A DNA stretch of 64,000 nt, taken from contig NZ_LT607755.1 in NCBI RefSeq assembly GCF_900090275.1, forward strand, positions 1,240,001 through 1,304,000. The letters are read 5' to 3'. Below are positions 16,412 to 25,009 of the stretch, in pieces. This stretch comes from Micromonospora zamorensis (GTDB taxonomy: Bacteria; Actinomycetota; Actinomycetes; Mycobacteriales; Micromonosporaceae). Position 1 is the first letter of the stretch. The number at the start of each line of letters is the position of its first letter. Under the pieces are notes generated by a model. That model saw nothing but the letters and a program-made list of their open reading frames with translations, did not search any database and was not told the origin of the DNA. The translations under genes were made by a program, and so were the position numbers.

Positions 16412-17218
16412 TCAGTCCCTTTCGGTGCGCTGTCTGCGGATGAGAGCCAGCAGAGCGGCATGGGTCTGCTCGTCCGCGGCGGCGACGAGGCCTTCGCCGC
16501 CGGCGTGCAACGGCCGGCCGTCGATCCCGGTGACCACACAACCGGCCGCCTCGCAGAGGGCGATGCCGGCTGCGAAGTGGACGCTCTGGCGCAGGTCGCG
16601 GCCGTCCGTCACGTAGGCGGCGCGGCGGCCGGCAGCCACCCAGGCCACGGCCAGGGTGCTGGAGACCACACGTGGGCGGAACTGTGCGATGAAGCCGTCG
16701 TCGGCGAGCATCCGGGCGGCCAGGAACGCGTCCCGGTGAGGAAACGGTGGATCAAGATTGAGGTCGACCAGCGTCGACTCGGCCGACGGCACGAGTCGTT
16801 GGTCCGTCCCTGCGCGTCGGACGTACGAGGCGACGCCGTCGGTCCAGAAAACCTCCTCGCTGAACGGGTCCGCCGAGGCGGCCACGGCGAGGTGTGTGCC
16901 GGTGCGTAGAGCGACGTTGACCGAGACCAGCATCGTCCGCGCGCTGTAGTTCAGCGTGCCGCACAACGGGTCGACCAGCCAGGTACGTCCGTTTCCGCCG
17001 GTGCCCGTGCGTCCGCTCTCCTCGCCCAGCAGGCCGTCGTCCGGACGTGCCGCCCCCAGGACGTCGAGGATGGCCTTCTCCGCCTCGATGTCGGCGGTGG
17101 TGGCGAAGTCGGTGCCGACCTTCGCGAAGCGCGTCAGCGAGGATCCGTACTGCGAACGGACCACCGCGGCTCCGGCCTCCGCCGCCTCGATGGCCAGCGC
17201 ATGGTCTGTGGTGGACAT
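16412..17218 (-). CDS. Inositol-monophosphatase-fold protein with altered metal site
   Basis: 268 residues of the IMPase/FBPase fold. DFATTADIEAE (metal or substrate loop, about 38-48) and GEESG (65-69) are intact. The central WxxDPxDGT motif reads WLVDPLCGT: Cys86 replaces the second Asp. The C-terminal WDxAAG motif reads SVHFAAG, with His214 in place of Asp. Both changed positions are metal-2 ligands in the family, so classical Mg-dependent phosphatase activity is doubtful or needs fewer metals. It follows the upstream gene by 3 nt, so is probably translated with it. The ATG at 17218 is preceded by no strong ribosome site. Confidence 0.75.
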   Translation of the reverse strand: MSTTDHALAIEAAEAGAAVVRSQYGSSLTRFAKVGTDFATTADIEAEKAILDVLGAARPDDGLLGEESGRTGTGGNGRTWLVDPLCGTLNYSARTMLVSVNVALRTGTHLAVAASADPFSEEVFWTDGVASYVRRAGTDQRLVPSAESTLVDLNLDPPFPHRDAFLAARMLADDGFIAQFRPRVVSSTLAVAWVAAGRRAAYVTDGRDLRQSVHFAAGIALCEAAGCVVTGIDGRPLHAGGEGLVAAADEQTHAALLALIRRQRTERD

Positions 17219-17221
17219 CGG

Positions 17222-17830
17222 TTACTCCGCCAGTTCGGTGATCGGGGCATGACTGACGACCGCAGTCATGATCATTGGGGCGTCGCCGTCACACTGGTTG
17301 ACCGAGACCGCGATCCATCGGCCTCCGGTCGCCGTGGGCCCCCAGACCGTCAGGTCGCCGAAGCAGTCCAGGTCGCCAAGGGCCTGGAACAGTGCCGGCA
17401 GGGGTGCGCGGGCCTGGTGCCGAAACAGCGGCACGCGCATGGAGACCTTGCGGTGCGGGCCCCACCGATGGTCCGACTCCCGGACGACGAGAGCCAGGTT
17501 CGCCTCGGCGGCATCCTCGGCCTGGTTCCAGTCGGCGCCGTACACGCCCGTGAGGGCTTCGCTCTCCCACAGCGGGATGATCCGAAAACCCGCGCCCCGG
17601 GTGCCGGTCCACTCCCCGGTGGCCGGGTCACCCTCGCTGACCGTCGGGCCGCTGGTGGGCAGATCCGCGGCGAGCAACGTCTCGATGTCGGACACCGCCC
17701 GAGTGGTGTCGAACACCTCACCGGCCCGGCCCGTCACCGGGCGACCCGTCCCACCGCTGTCGGCCTGTGCCACATCGTTCGCACTGCCTGCCTCCCTCAG
17801 CCTCCGAACCACGATCATCGTCCACGGCAC
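17222..17830 (-). CDS. Hypothetical protein of about 200 residues
   Basis: I do not recognise this family. No signal peptide or membrane segment is obvious. The C-terminal half looks like a compact domain (RVPLFRHQARAPLPALFQALGDLDCFGDLTVWG and RWIAVSVNQCDGDAPMIMTAVVSH). The start is uncertain: the GTG at 17830 gives 202 residues but has no good ribosome site, and a later GTG near residue 20 has GGGAGG about 14 nt upstream. It abuts the IMPase-like gene (3-nt gap), which suggests a shared function. Confidence 0.5.
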   Translation of the reverse strand: MPWTMIVVRRLREAGSANDVAQADSGGTGRPVTGRAGEVFDTTRAVSDIETLLAADLPTSGPTVSEGDPATGEWTGTRGAGFRIIPLWESEALTGVYGADWNQAEDAAEANLALVVRESDHRWGPHRKVSMRVPLFRHQARAPLPALFQALGDLDCFGDLTVWGPTATGGRWIAVSVNQCDGDAPMIMTAVVSHAPITELAE

Positions 17831-17894
17831 CGCCGTCCGGCCAGCGAGGGCCGGACGCCGCCCGTGCCGATGGACGGACGCGGCGGGGCATAGG

Positions 17895-18344
17895 TCAGGA
17901 GACGGCTGCCTTCACCAGCTCGGTGACCTTCTTCTCCACGGCAGGGCTCCACTTCTGCAGCGCGTACGCCACCGGCCACAGGTCTCCGTCGTCGAGGTTG
18001 GCCGCGTCCTGGAAGCCCACTGTCGAGTACCGGTAGTTGAACTTGCCGGAGTCCTGGAAGAAAACGACGATCTTGCCGTCCGCGTTCGCGTAGGCGGGCA
18101 TCCCGTACCAGGTCTTGGGCGTCAGGTCCGGGGCGGCGGCGGTCACCGTCACGTGCACGCGCTCGGCGAGCGCGCGATCGTCCGGCTCCATCTGCGCGAT
18201 CCGGTCGAGGATCGCCTGCAGCCCGTCGGCCTTCTTGGCGCCCTTCTTGCCCTCGGCGCGCAGCTCGGCAGCGCGCTCCTTCATCGCGGCCCGTTCGTCG
18301 GCGCTGAAGCCGTCGGAGGTGGTCGTGGAGGTCTTCGCGGACAT
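17895..18344 (-). CDS. DUF1801 (YdhG-like, iron-chaperone fold) protein
   Basis: 149 residues. The first 40 are charged and helical with a Lys-rich run (RAEGKKGAKKADG). The rest matches the DUF1801 pattern: TPKTWYGMPAYANADGKIVVFFQDSGKFNYRYSTVGF, then an alpha helix LWPVAYALQKWSPAVEKKVTELVKAA. Members are small cytoplasmic proteins compared to frataxin; their role is not settled. ATG with GAGGGAG 8 nt upstream. Stands alone on the minus strand. Confidence 0.75.
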   Translation of the reverse strand: MSAKTSTTTSDGFSADERAAMKERAAELRAEGKKGAKKADGLQAILDRIAQMEPDDRALAERVHVTVTAAAPDLTPKTWYGMPAYANADGKIVVFFQDSGKFNYRYSTVGFQDAANLDDGDLWPVAYALQKWSPAVEKKVTELVKAAVS

Positions 18345-18544
18345 ATCTAGGCTCCCTCTCGTTGGTCAGGTCAGGCGCGCTGCCGGTGACCTGGGAAAAG
18401 GCTAGGCCTGGTCGTGCCCGTCGGGCTTCTCGATTCCTGATCGGTTTCGCCGCTCGGACGGACGCGAGCTCGGGACGGCGGGGCGGCAGGCACCGTCAGG
18501 GCGTCCGGGCGGTGATTCGGACACATGGGTGGGGGAGAGGCTTC

Positions 18545-19273
18545 GTGACCTTCAGTGAGAGCGTGCGTTCGGCCTTTCGGCGTGGTGAGACCGACGCTGT
18601 GGTGCGGATGAGTGAGGCCGAGATCGAGCGGGCCCAGGCGGCCGGTGACCCGGCGGGTGAGGTGGAGGCCCGCTACAGCCTGGCCCGGGTGGCGATCCGC
18701 GGTGGCGACCTGGCGGGCGGCGAAGCGCGGGCCCGGGAAGCTCTGGAGGTGGCACTGCGCTCCGGCGACCGCAGCCTGGAGGAACGGCCGAGGCACGTGT
18801 TGGCCGGCGTGGCGCGCATGTCCGGCGATCTGCTGCGGGCTCGGGACCTGTACCGGGAGAGCATCGCGCTCAACGAGTCGCTGGGCCGGCCGATGATGGT
18901 CAACTCCGAGTTCCACAACCTTGCGTTCTGTGAGCTGGGGCTGGGCAATCTCGAAACGGCGAGGGCACTGTTCGCCGAGAACCGCGAGCGGGTGTTCGCC
19001 AACGACTGGGCAGACTTCGTGCCGTACGTCTGCGTCGCGGGCGCCGCGCTCGCGACGGCCGAGGGCGATCACGCGCGGGCGGCGCTGATGATCGGTGTCG
19101 CGGACGCCGCGTTCACGGCGCTGGGCCAGGTGCCGGACCCGGACGACGCGGCCGACCTCGCCACGATGCGCACCGCCGCGATCGAGGCGCTCGGCCGCGC
19201 CGCCTTCGACGCGGAGTACGCGGCGGGTCAGGGCCTCGAACCACGGGCGGCCTTCGCGCGCGACCAGCGCTGA
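18545..19273 (+). CDS. Tetratricopeptide-like repeat protein
   Basis: 242 residues from GTG 18545, chosen because GGGGGAGAGG lies just upstream; the frame is open earlier but without a ribosome site. Helical repeats spaced about 40 residues apart (ARYSLARVAIRGGDLAGGEARAREALEVA, then LAGVARMSGDLLRARDLYRESIAL, then FHNLAFCELGLGNLETARALFAENRER) match the TPR pattern seen at the C-termini of actinobacterial regulators such as AfsR-type proteins. Here there is no DNA-binding or ATPase domain. Probably a protein-interaction scaffold; partner unknown. Confidence 0.7.
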   Translation: MTFSESVRSAFRRGETDAVVRMSEAEIERAQAAGDPAGEVEARYSLARVAIRGGDLAGGEARAREALEVALRSGDRSLEERPRHVLAGVARMSGDLLRARDLYRESIALNESLGRPMMVNSEFHNLAFCELGLGNLETARALFAENRERVFANDWADFVPYVCVAGAALATAEGDHARAALMIGVADAAFTALGQVPDPDDAADLATMRTAAIEALGRAAFDAEYAAGQGLEPRAAFARDQR

Positions 19274-19362
19274 GGGCCGGTGACCGCTTGTCGCCGGTCA
19301 GGCGTCGACCGACGTCCGGTACGCCCCAGCGCGCGATGTCTGACGGGCGACGCCACTGTCGA

Positions 19363-20064
19363 CTACGACGCCTCTCGGGCTGCCGCGATGGTCCGTCCGC
19401 GCTCCGACTCGGGAAAACGGTCGAGCATGGCGCGTACCTCGTCGGCGCTGACGTTCGCGCCGAACATCTCGCTGCCCGGTTCGAGCCGTACCCCCTCGGC
19501 CAGGGGGCCCGCGACGACCGGATCGAAGCCGAGCGCGTCCACAAGGGAGGCGACCGCCGTGACGGCGGTGGTGTCGTCGCCGGCGACCGCGATGGCCTTG
19601 CGGCCGGTCGTCCCCGCCGGCCGCGCCTCATCCTCAAGATCGTGGTAGCCCATGTGGTTGAAGGCCTTGACGACGCGCGAGTCGGACAGGAAGGCCTGGA
19701 CGATCTCGCTCGACGAGGTGTGCGGATCGGTGAGGTCCGCGCGGATACCGTCGATCTCCCACCAGTAGTTCATGGCATCGACGACGAGCTTGCCGCGCAG
19801 TGCGTCGACGGGAACGCTGCGGTACTTGCCCAGCGGGAGGGCGAGGATGACGATGTCGGCGTCCGCTGCCGCGTCACCCGCGGTGGTGGCTACCGCCCCC
19901 GGCGCGAGCACCTCGACGGTGAGGGCGATCTTCGCGGGGTCGCCGGAGCCGGCGACCAGCACCCGGTAGCCGGCGGCGACGGCGAGACGGGCGAGCACAG
20001 TGCCCACCTTGCCGGCCCCGAGGATGCCGAGGGTCACCGGCCGGCTCCGGTCGTTGTCGTTCAT
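19363..20064 (-). CDS. NADPH-dependent F420 reductase-like protein
   Basis: 233 residues. The N-terminal nucleotide-binding loop [18 protein letters not shown] and [13 protein letters not shown] match the F420H2:NADP oxidoreductase family. The conserved [13 protein letters not shown] stretch (KAFN in the family) is present. It would pass hydride between NADPH and deazaflavin F420. It lies 33 nt after two LLM-class oxidoreductase genes, and supplying them with F420H2 is a reasonable inference. ATG with GGAGGGAC upstream. Confidence 0.8.
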   Translation of the reverse strand: MNDNDRSRPVTLGILGAGKVGTVLARLAVAAGYRVLVAGSGDPAKIALTVEVLAPGAVATTAGDAAADADIVILALPLGKYRSVPVDALRGKLVVDAMNYWWEIDGIRADLTDPHTSSSEIVQAFLSDSRVVKAFNHMGYHDLEDEARPAGTTGRKAIAVAGDDTTAVTAVASLVDALGFDPVVAGPLAEGVRLEPGSEMFGANVSADEVRAMLDRFPESERGRTIAAAREAS

Positions 20065-20096
20065 GTCGTCCCTCCGGTACCAAGTGCGTGCGCTGG

Positions 20097-21128
20097 TCAG
20101 CTCGTCAGGATGTCGCGGACCATGGGGATCACCTTGGAGCCGTACAGTTCCACGGCGCGCATCCGGGCACTCACCGGTTGCGCTCCGGCCGAGTAGATGA
20201 GGTCGAACCGGCCGACGCCGAGGCTGCGGATCGCGCGGGCCATCCGGCGGGCCACGGTCTCCGGGGAGCCGATGTAGAGCGAGCCGTTCTCCACCTCGGA
20301 GTCGAACTCCTGGCGGCGGATCGGTGGCCAGCCCCGCAGCGCGCCGATGCGGTTGCGCATCACGCGGTAGTGCGGCCAGTACACCTCCTTGGCCTCCTCG
20401 TCGGTGTCGGCGATGAAGCCCGGCGAGTGCATTCCGACCGGGTGCGCCGTCGTGCCGAGTTGATCGGCCGCCCGGCGGTACAGGTCGATGTAGGGCGCGA
20501 AGCGCTCGGGCGCGCCACCGATGATGGCGAGCATGAGCGGAAGGCCGTACTGGGCGGTGCGGACGACCGACTGCGGTGAGCCACCGACGCCGACCCAGGT
20601 GCTCAGGTGGCCCGACTCCGTCTTGGGGAAGACGTCGGCGTTCTCCAGGGGCGCGCGCAGGGTGCCGCTCCAGGTGACCGGCTTCTCGTCCAGCAACTTC
20701 ACGAACAGTTCGATCTTCTCCTCGAACAGCGTGTCGTAGTCGCGCAGGTCGTAGCCGAAGAGGGGGAACGACTCCGTGAACGACCCGCGACCGAGGATCA
20801 CCTCGGCCCGGCCGTGGGACAGCGCGTCGACGGTGGCGAAGCGCTGGAACACCCGGACCGGGTCGTCGGAGCTCAGCACCGTCACGCCGGAGGCCAGCCG
20901 GATCCGCGACGTACGGGTGGCGATACCGGCCAGCACCGTCTCCGGCGTCGACACCGAGTACTCCGGCCGGTGGTGCTCGCCCAGGGCGATGACGTCGACG
21001 CCGAGCTGGTCGGCGAGCACCGCCTCGTCGACGACCTGCCGGATCGCGGCGGCGTGGGAGACGAGCTTGCCGGAGTCGTCCTCCGGTACGTCGCCGAACG
21101 TGTCGAGGCCGAACAACAGATCAGACAT
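20097..21128 (-). CDS. LLM-class flavin/F420-dependent oxidoreductase (copy 2)
   Basis: 343 residues, luciferase-like monooxygenase TIM barrel. Family marks include [64 protein letters not shown] and [20 protein letters not shown]. It uses FMN or F420 to oxidise or reduce an unknown compound. ATG 21128 has AGGAG 7 nt upstream and lies inside the stop of the preceding paralogue (8-nt overlap), so the pair is translationally coupled. The longer open frame upstream is not used. Confidence 0.88.
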   Translation of the reverse strand: MSDLLFGLDTFGDVPEDDSGKLVSHAAAIRQVVDEAVLADQLGVDVIALGEHHRPEYSVSTPETVLAGIATRTSRIRLASGVTVLSSDDPVRVFQRFATVDALSHGRAEVILGRGSFTESFPLFGYDLRDYDTLFEEKIELFVKLLDEKPVTWSGTLRAPLENADVFPKTESGHLSTWVGVGGSPQSVVRTAQYGLPLMLAIIGGAPERFAPYIDLYRRAADQLGTTAHPVGMHSPGFIADTDEEAKEVYWPHYRVMRNRIGALRGWPPIRRQEFDSEVENGSLYIGSPETVARRMARAIRSLGVGRFDLIYSAGAQPVSARMRAVELYGSKVIPMVRDILTS

Positions 21129-22170
21129 GGGTGGGCTCCTTCGCCAGCAGCTCCCGGACCCGCGGCGCGACCTCACTGCCCAGCAGTTCGATGGTGCGCG
21201 CGCGTGCCTCGCGGGGCAGGTGCATGATGTCGTACTTCAGGTCGAAGCGGCTCAGTCGCAGGTCGCGGGCGACCGTGGCGATCTTCTGCGCCACCGTCTC
21301 GGGTGACCCGACGAAGAGCGCGCCGTGGTCGATTTCGGCCTCGTAGCGCGCGCGGTCGGGTTTGTAGAAGCCGCGTTCCTCGGCCAGCGCGGCCACCACC
21401 GGCTGCCAGTGTCGCCACCACGTCTCCACCGCCTCCTCGTCGGTGTCTGCGACAAGGCCGAGAGAGTGCTGCCCGATTGGCTGCGGGGTATGCCCGAACT
21501 GTTCGAGCGCCTTGGTGTAGAGCTCGACGTGGCCGGCGAACCGCTGGGGTCGCCCGCCGATGATCGCGAGCATCAGTGGGAGTCCGTGCCGGGCGGCGCG
21601 GATCACCGAGTTCGGGCTTCCCCCGACGCCGATCCACGTCGGGATGCCGCCCGGCTGCATCCGTGGGTGCAGGCGCTGCTCGACCAGGGCACTTCGCACG
21701 GTGCCGGACCAGGTGACCGGTTCGTCCCGTTGGAGCCGCAGGAAGAGGTCCAGCTTCTCCTCGAACAACCGCTCGTAGTCGGTCAGGTCGTAGCCGAACA
21801 GCGGGAACGACTCGGTGGCCGACGCGCGTCCGAGAACCATCTGGGCGCGCCCGTTCGACACCGCGTCGAGGGTCGCGAACTCGTGGTACAGGCGTACCGG
21901 GTCGTTCGTGCTGAGCACCGTGACCGAGGTGCCGAGGCGAATCCTCTCGGTGGCCGTCGCGGCCGCCGCGAGCAGGACGGGTGTCGCCGAGTCGTTGTGG
22001 CCTTCCCGATAGTGCTCGCCGACGCTGAACACGTCGAGCCCGACCGACTCGGCGAGTCGCGCCTCGTTGACGAGGAGCCGGACGGTCTCGGCGTCGCTCA
22101 GGACGCGGCCGCCGTCGGTGGCCACCTCCCCGAACGAGTTGAGCCCCAGCTCGAAGCCTGTTGCTGCCAT
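21121..22170 (-). CDS. LLM-class flavin/F420-dependent oxidoreductase (copy 1)
   Basis: 349 residues, clearly a paralogue of the next gene: the segments [57 protein letters not shown] and VGVGGSPNSVIRAARHGLPL align along the full length. The pair arose by tandem duplication. ATG 22170 has GGAGGAG 4 nt upstream. First gene of the operon with copy 2 and the F420-reductase-like protein, divergent from the MarR regulator and likely controlled by it. Confidence 0.88.
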   Translation of the reverse strand: MAATGFELGLNSFGEVATDGGRVLSDAETVRLLVNEARLAESVGLDVFSVGEHYREGHNDSATPVLLAAAATATERIRLGTSVTVLSTNDPVRLYHEFATLDAVSNGRAQMVLGRASATESFPLFGYDLTDYERLFEEKLDLFLRLQRDEPVTWSGTVRSALVEQRLHPRMQPGGIPTWIGVGGSPNSVIRAARHGLPLMLAIIGGRPQRFAGHVELYTKALEQFGHTPQPIGQHSLGLVADTDEEAVETWWRHWQPVVAALAEERGFYKPDRARYEAEIDHGALFVGSPETVAQKIATVARDLRLSRFDLKYDIMHLPREARARTIELLGSEVAPRVRELLAKEPTHV

Positions 22171-22186
22171 CGTCTCCTCCTGCCGG

Positions 22187-22227
22187 TTGACGTGTCAATC
22201 ATGCTAACTTGGCGATTGACACGTCAA
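22187..22227. promoter_or_regulatory. Pair of inverted MarR-type palindromic operators
   Basis: TTGACGTGTCAATC at 22187-22200 and its exact reverse complement GATTGACACGTCAA at 22214-22227 face each other in the 73-bp gap between the oxidoreductase operon and marR. Each contains a 12-bp dyad TTGAC-GT-GTCAA. Centres are 27 bp apart. Confidence 0.75.
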
Positions 22228-22243
22228 TTCCCGGGAGAATGAC

Positions 22244-22735
22244 ATGACGGACACCACACCCGGCCGGCGGGGAGGACGCCAGCTCCCGACCGCCGAGGAG
22301 CTACGCATCTGGCGGGACTTCATCGAGACGACGGCAGCGCTGAGTTCGCGCCTGGAGTCCCGCCTACAGGGCGACTCCGCGTTGTCGACGGGGGACTACG
22401 CCGTGCTGCTCGCTCTCAGCGAGGCGCAGGGCCAGGCGATGCGGTCCTCCGAACTCGCGTCACACATCGGCTGGGAGCGGAGCCGCCTCTCCCACCACCT
22501 GGGGCGGATGGAGCGACGGGGCCTGATCCGGCGCCAGGAGTGCGCCACCGTGCCCCGGGGAGCCGAGGTGCTGCTCACCAAGGTCGGAGCCGACGCGTTC
22601 GCCGGGGCCGCCTTTCCGCACCTGCGCGCCATCCGTGAACTCTTCGTGGACGCCCTCACGCCGGATCAGATCGTCGCGGCGGGCGAGATCGCCGCGGCGC
22701 TGCGAGCGCGCCTCGACGTCGTGGGCAAGGGCTGA
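22244..22735 (+). CDS. MarR-family transcriptional regulator
   Basis: 163 residues. Winged helix region ALSTGDYAVLLALSEAQGQAMRSSELASHIGWERSRLSHHLGRMERRGLIRRQ (about 44-96) is typical of MarR. The flanking helices form the dimer interface. It probably represses itself and the divergent LLM operon via the two palindromes in the shared promoter, and is released by a small aromatic or oxidant ligand. ATG with CGGGAG upstream. Confidence 0.9.
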   Translation: MTDTTPGRRGGRQLPTAEELRIWRDFIETTAALSSRLESRLQGDSALSTGDYAVLLALSEAQGQAMRSSELASHIGWERSRLSHHLGRMERRGLIRRQECATVPRGAEVLLTKVGADAFAGAAFPHLRAIRELFVDALTPDQIVAAGEIAAALRARLDVVGKG

Positions 22736-22933
22736 TCAGCAGGGGACGCTGCGGTCAGCTGGCGAGTTGCGCGAGCGCGCTGCGGCCTTCCGCCAACCAT
22801 CCGTTCATTCATGACTGCGAGTGATCAGTCAATTGCTAACGGCTATGTCTGGGTGGTCCAATCCTCCAGGAACCCGCCAATCCGCCTGGCCTGGCTGAGA
22901 CGGCGACGGTGCGCCGCCCCGGGAGGTACGACC

Positions 22934-24916
22934 ATGATCGAGACCGCCGCCGCAGAGCCCCACCGCACCCGGTCAGGCCGCCCCGGCGCCGGGCGCACCG
23001 AGTCGGTGTTGCCGGAGCTGCGGGAGATGTGGTGGGAGACGGGGGTGCGGGCGCGAGCCGAGGCCGGTGTCTTCGCCGTCTTCGCCGAGCTGCCCAGGCT
23101 CGTACGGACAGCCCTGGGCATCAGCTGGCGCGCCGACCGACTGCGTACCGGCGTGGTGGCCGCGGCGACGGTCGGCGCGGGAGTGATGGCCGCCTTCGGC
23201 CTGTTGGCCACGCAGCGGGTGCTGGTGGAGTTGTTCGCCGGCGGGCCGACCGCGGACAAGGTGCGGGCGGCGATGCCCGCCCTGGCCGTGCTGGCGGCGG
23301 CGGTCGCGCTGCGCGCCGGGATGGGCATCGCCACGGGGTACGCACAGAACGGTTTGACGCCGCGGGTGAGCCGCGAGGTGGAACGGGGTCTGTTCGAGGT
23401 GTCCACCGCGGTACGCCTGGAGGCGTTCGACGCCGACGCGTTCGCCGACGACATGGAGCGCGCCTCCCGGGGCACCGAGTCGACGATCGGGCTGGTGCAG
23501 GCGTCGATGAACCTGCTCGCCGGGCTGGCCGGGCTGCTCGCCGTGGCGGCCGCCGTCGTCATCATCCACCCACTGCTGCTGCTGGCACTGCTGGTGGCCA
23601 CGGTGCCCAACGCGTGGGCGTCGTTGCGGGCCGGGCACCTGCGCTACCAGACGTACACCGCCGGATCCGTGCGCAGACGTCGACTGTGGCTGCTGCACAA
23701 GCTGATGGCCGAACGGGCCTCCGCCCCGGAACTGCGCTCGTACGGGCTGCGCGGGTTCCTGCTCGATCAGTACGACCGGGTGATGCAGGTGGAGACCGAC
23801 ATCCAACTCGCCCTGGCCCGTCGGGTCACCACGACCACCACGGTCGGGGCGATGATCGGCGGTCTCGCCACGGGCACCGTCTACGCACTGCTCGGCCTGC
23901 TGCTCCTGGACGGGCAGATCCCGCTCGCCGCCGCGGCGACCTGCGTCATCGCGGTGCAGTCCGCGCAGCGGTCCCTGGCCATCGCCACCTTCCAGGTGGA
24001 CCACGTCTACACCGAGGGCCAGCATTTCGGCGACTACACCGGCTTCATGACGCGCGCCGACGCCTACCTGCCGGACGCGACACGACCCGCCGCCGCCGGT
24101 CCGGAACGGTTGCGGGAGTTGACCGTCAGCAGGGTGAGCCTGCGCTACCCGGACCGGGACACCCCCGCCGTGGACGACGTCACGTTGACGATCACCGCCG
24201 GCCAGACGGTCGCGCTCGTCGGGGAGAACGGCTCGGGCAAGACGACCCTCGCCGCGATGATCGCCGGCCTCCGGGCCCCCTCCGAGGGCAGCATCGAATG
24301 GAACGGCCGACAGTTGTCGGAGTGGAACGTCGCCGGGCTGCGGGCCCGAATCGCTGTGGTGACGCAGGAATACCACAAGTGGCCGTTCACCGCGGCGACG
24401 AACATCGCCATCGGCGACGTCGACACCGAGGCCCGGCAGGACCTCATCGAGGCCGCCGCCGCCCGCGCGGTCGCCCACGACATGATCAACGAGCTTCCGC
24501 ACGGGTACGAGACGCTGCTCGACCGGACCTTCGCGAGAGGTCAGGATCTGTCCGGCGGTCAGTGGCAGCGCATCACCGCGGCCCGCGGGTTCCTGCGCGA
24601 CGCCGAACTGCTGATCATGGACGAGCCGTCCTCCGCTCTCGACCCTCGAGCCGAGGACGCGCTGTTCCAGGCCATCCGCGACCGTCGAGGCCGGGCCACC
24701 ACGATCCTCATCACGCACCGGCTCGCGAACGTCCGCCACGCCGACCGGATCTTCGTCCTGCACCACGGCCGGCTGGTCGAGGCCGGCACCCACGACGAGC
24801 TGGTCGCCACCGGCGGTCGGTACGCCGAACTGTTCGCCCTCCAGGCCGCCGGCTACGACACCAACCTGACCAGGGAGCCTCAGCTTCCGCACCAGGGCAC
24901 CGCGACCTCCCACTGA
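22934..24916 (+). CDS. ABC exporter, fused membrane and ATP-binding domains
   Basis: 660 residues. A cytoplasmic N-terminal stretch of about 60 is followed by a six-helix exporter domain (about 65-370) and a nucleotide-binding domain with Walker A GENGSGKTT, signature LSGGQWQR, Walker B LLIMDEPSSALD and H-loop ITHRLANVRHADR. A half-transporter that would act as a homodimer; substrate unknown. ATG 22934 has GGGAGGT 8 nt upstream; an upstream in-frame ATG at 22811 has none. It follows marR by about 200 bp but is probably separate. Confidence 0.88.
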   Translation: MIETAAAEPHRTRSGRPGAGRTESVLPELREMWWETGVRARAEAGVFAVFAELPRLVRTALGISWRADRLRTGVVAAATVGAGVMAAFGLLATQRVLVELFAGGPTADKVRAAMPALAVLAAAVALRAGMGIATGYAQNGLTPRVSREVERGLFEVSTAVRLEAFDADAFADDMERASRGTESTIGLVQASMNLLAGLAGLLAVAAAVVIIHPLLLLALLVATVPNAWASLRAGHLRYQTYTAGSVRRRRLWLLHKLMAERASAPELRSYGLRGFLLDQYDRVMQVETDIQLALARRVTTTTTVGAMIGGLATGTVYALLGLLLLDGQIPLAAAATCVIAVQSAQRSLAIATFQVDHVYTEGQHFGDYTGFMTRADAYLPDATRPAAAGPERLRELTVSRVSLRYPDRDTPAVDDVTLTITAGQTVALVGENGSGKTTLAAMIAGLRAPSEGSIEWNGRQLSEWNVAGLRARIAVVTQEYHKWPFTAATNIAIGDVDTEARQDLIEAAAARAVAHDMINELPHGYETLLDRTFARGQDLSGGQWQRITAARGFLRDAELLIMDEPSSALDPRAEDALFQAIRDRRGRATTILITHRLANVRHADRIFVLHHGRLVEAGTHDELVATGGRYAELFALQAAGYDTNLTREPQLPHQGTATSH

Positions 24917-24996
24917 GCAACGACACGGGGAAGAGGGTGCACGAGCGCCGGCCACGTCCGACGGTTCGGGCGTACTCCCGCCTGTGCGCCGGAGGT

Positions 24997-25009
24997 TAGG
25001 CTTCGGCCT
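24997..25009 (+). promoter_or_regulatory. Leaderless promoter of the histidine kinase gene
   Basis: A -10 box TAGGCT (24997-25002) ends 7 nt before ATG 25010, so the transcript should start at or next to the start codon. No ribosome site is present, as expected for a leaderless mRNA. Confidence 0.55.
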
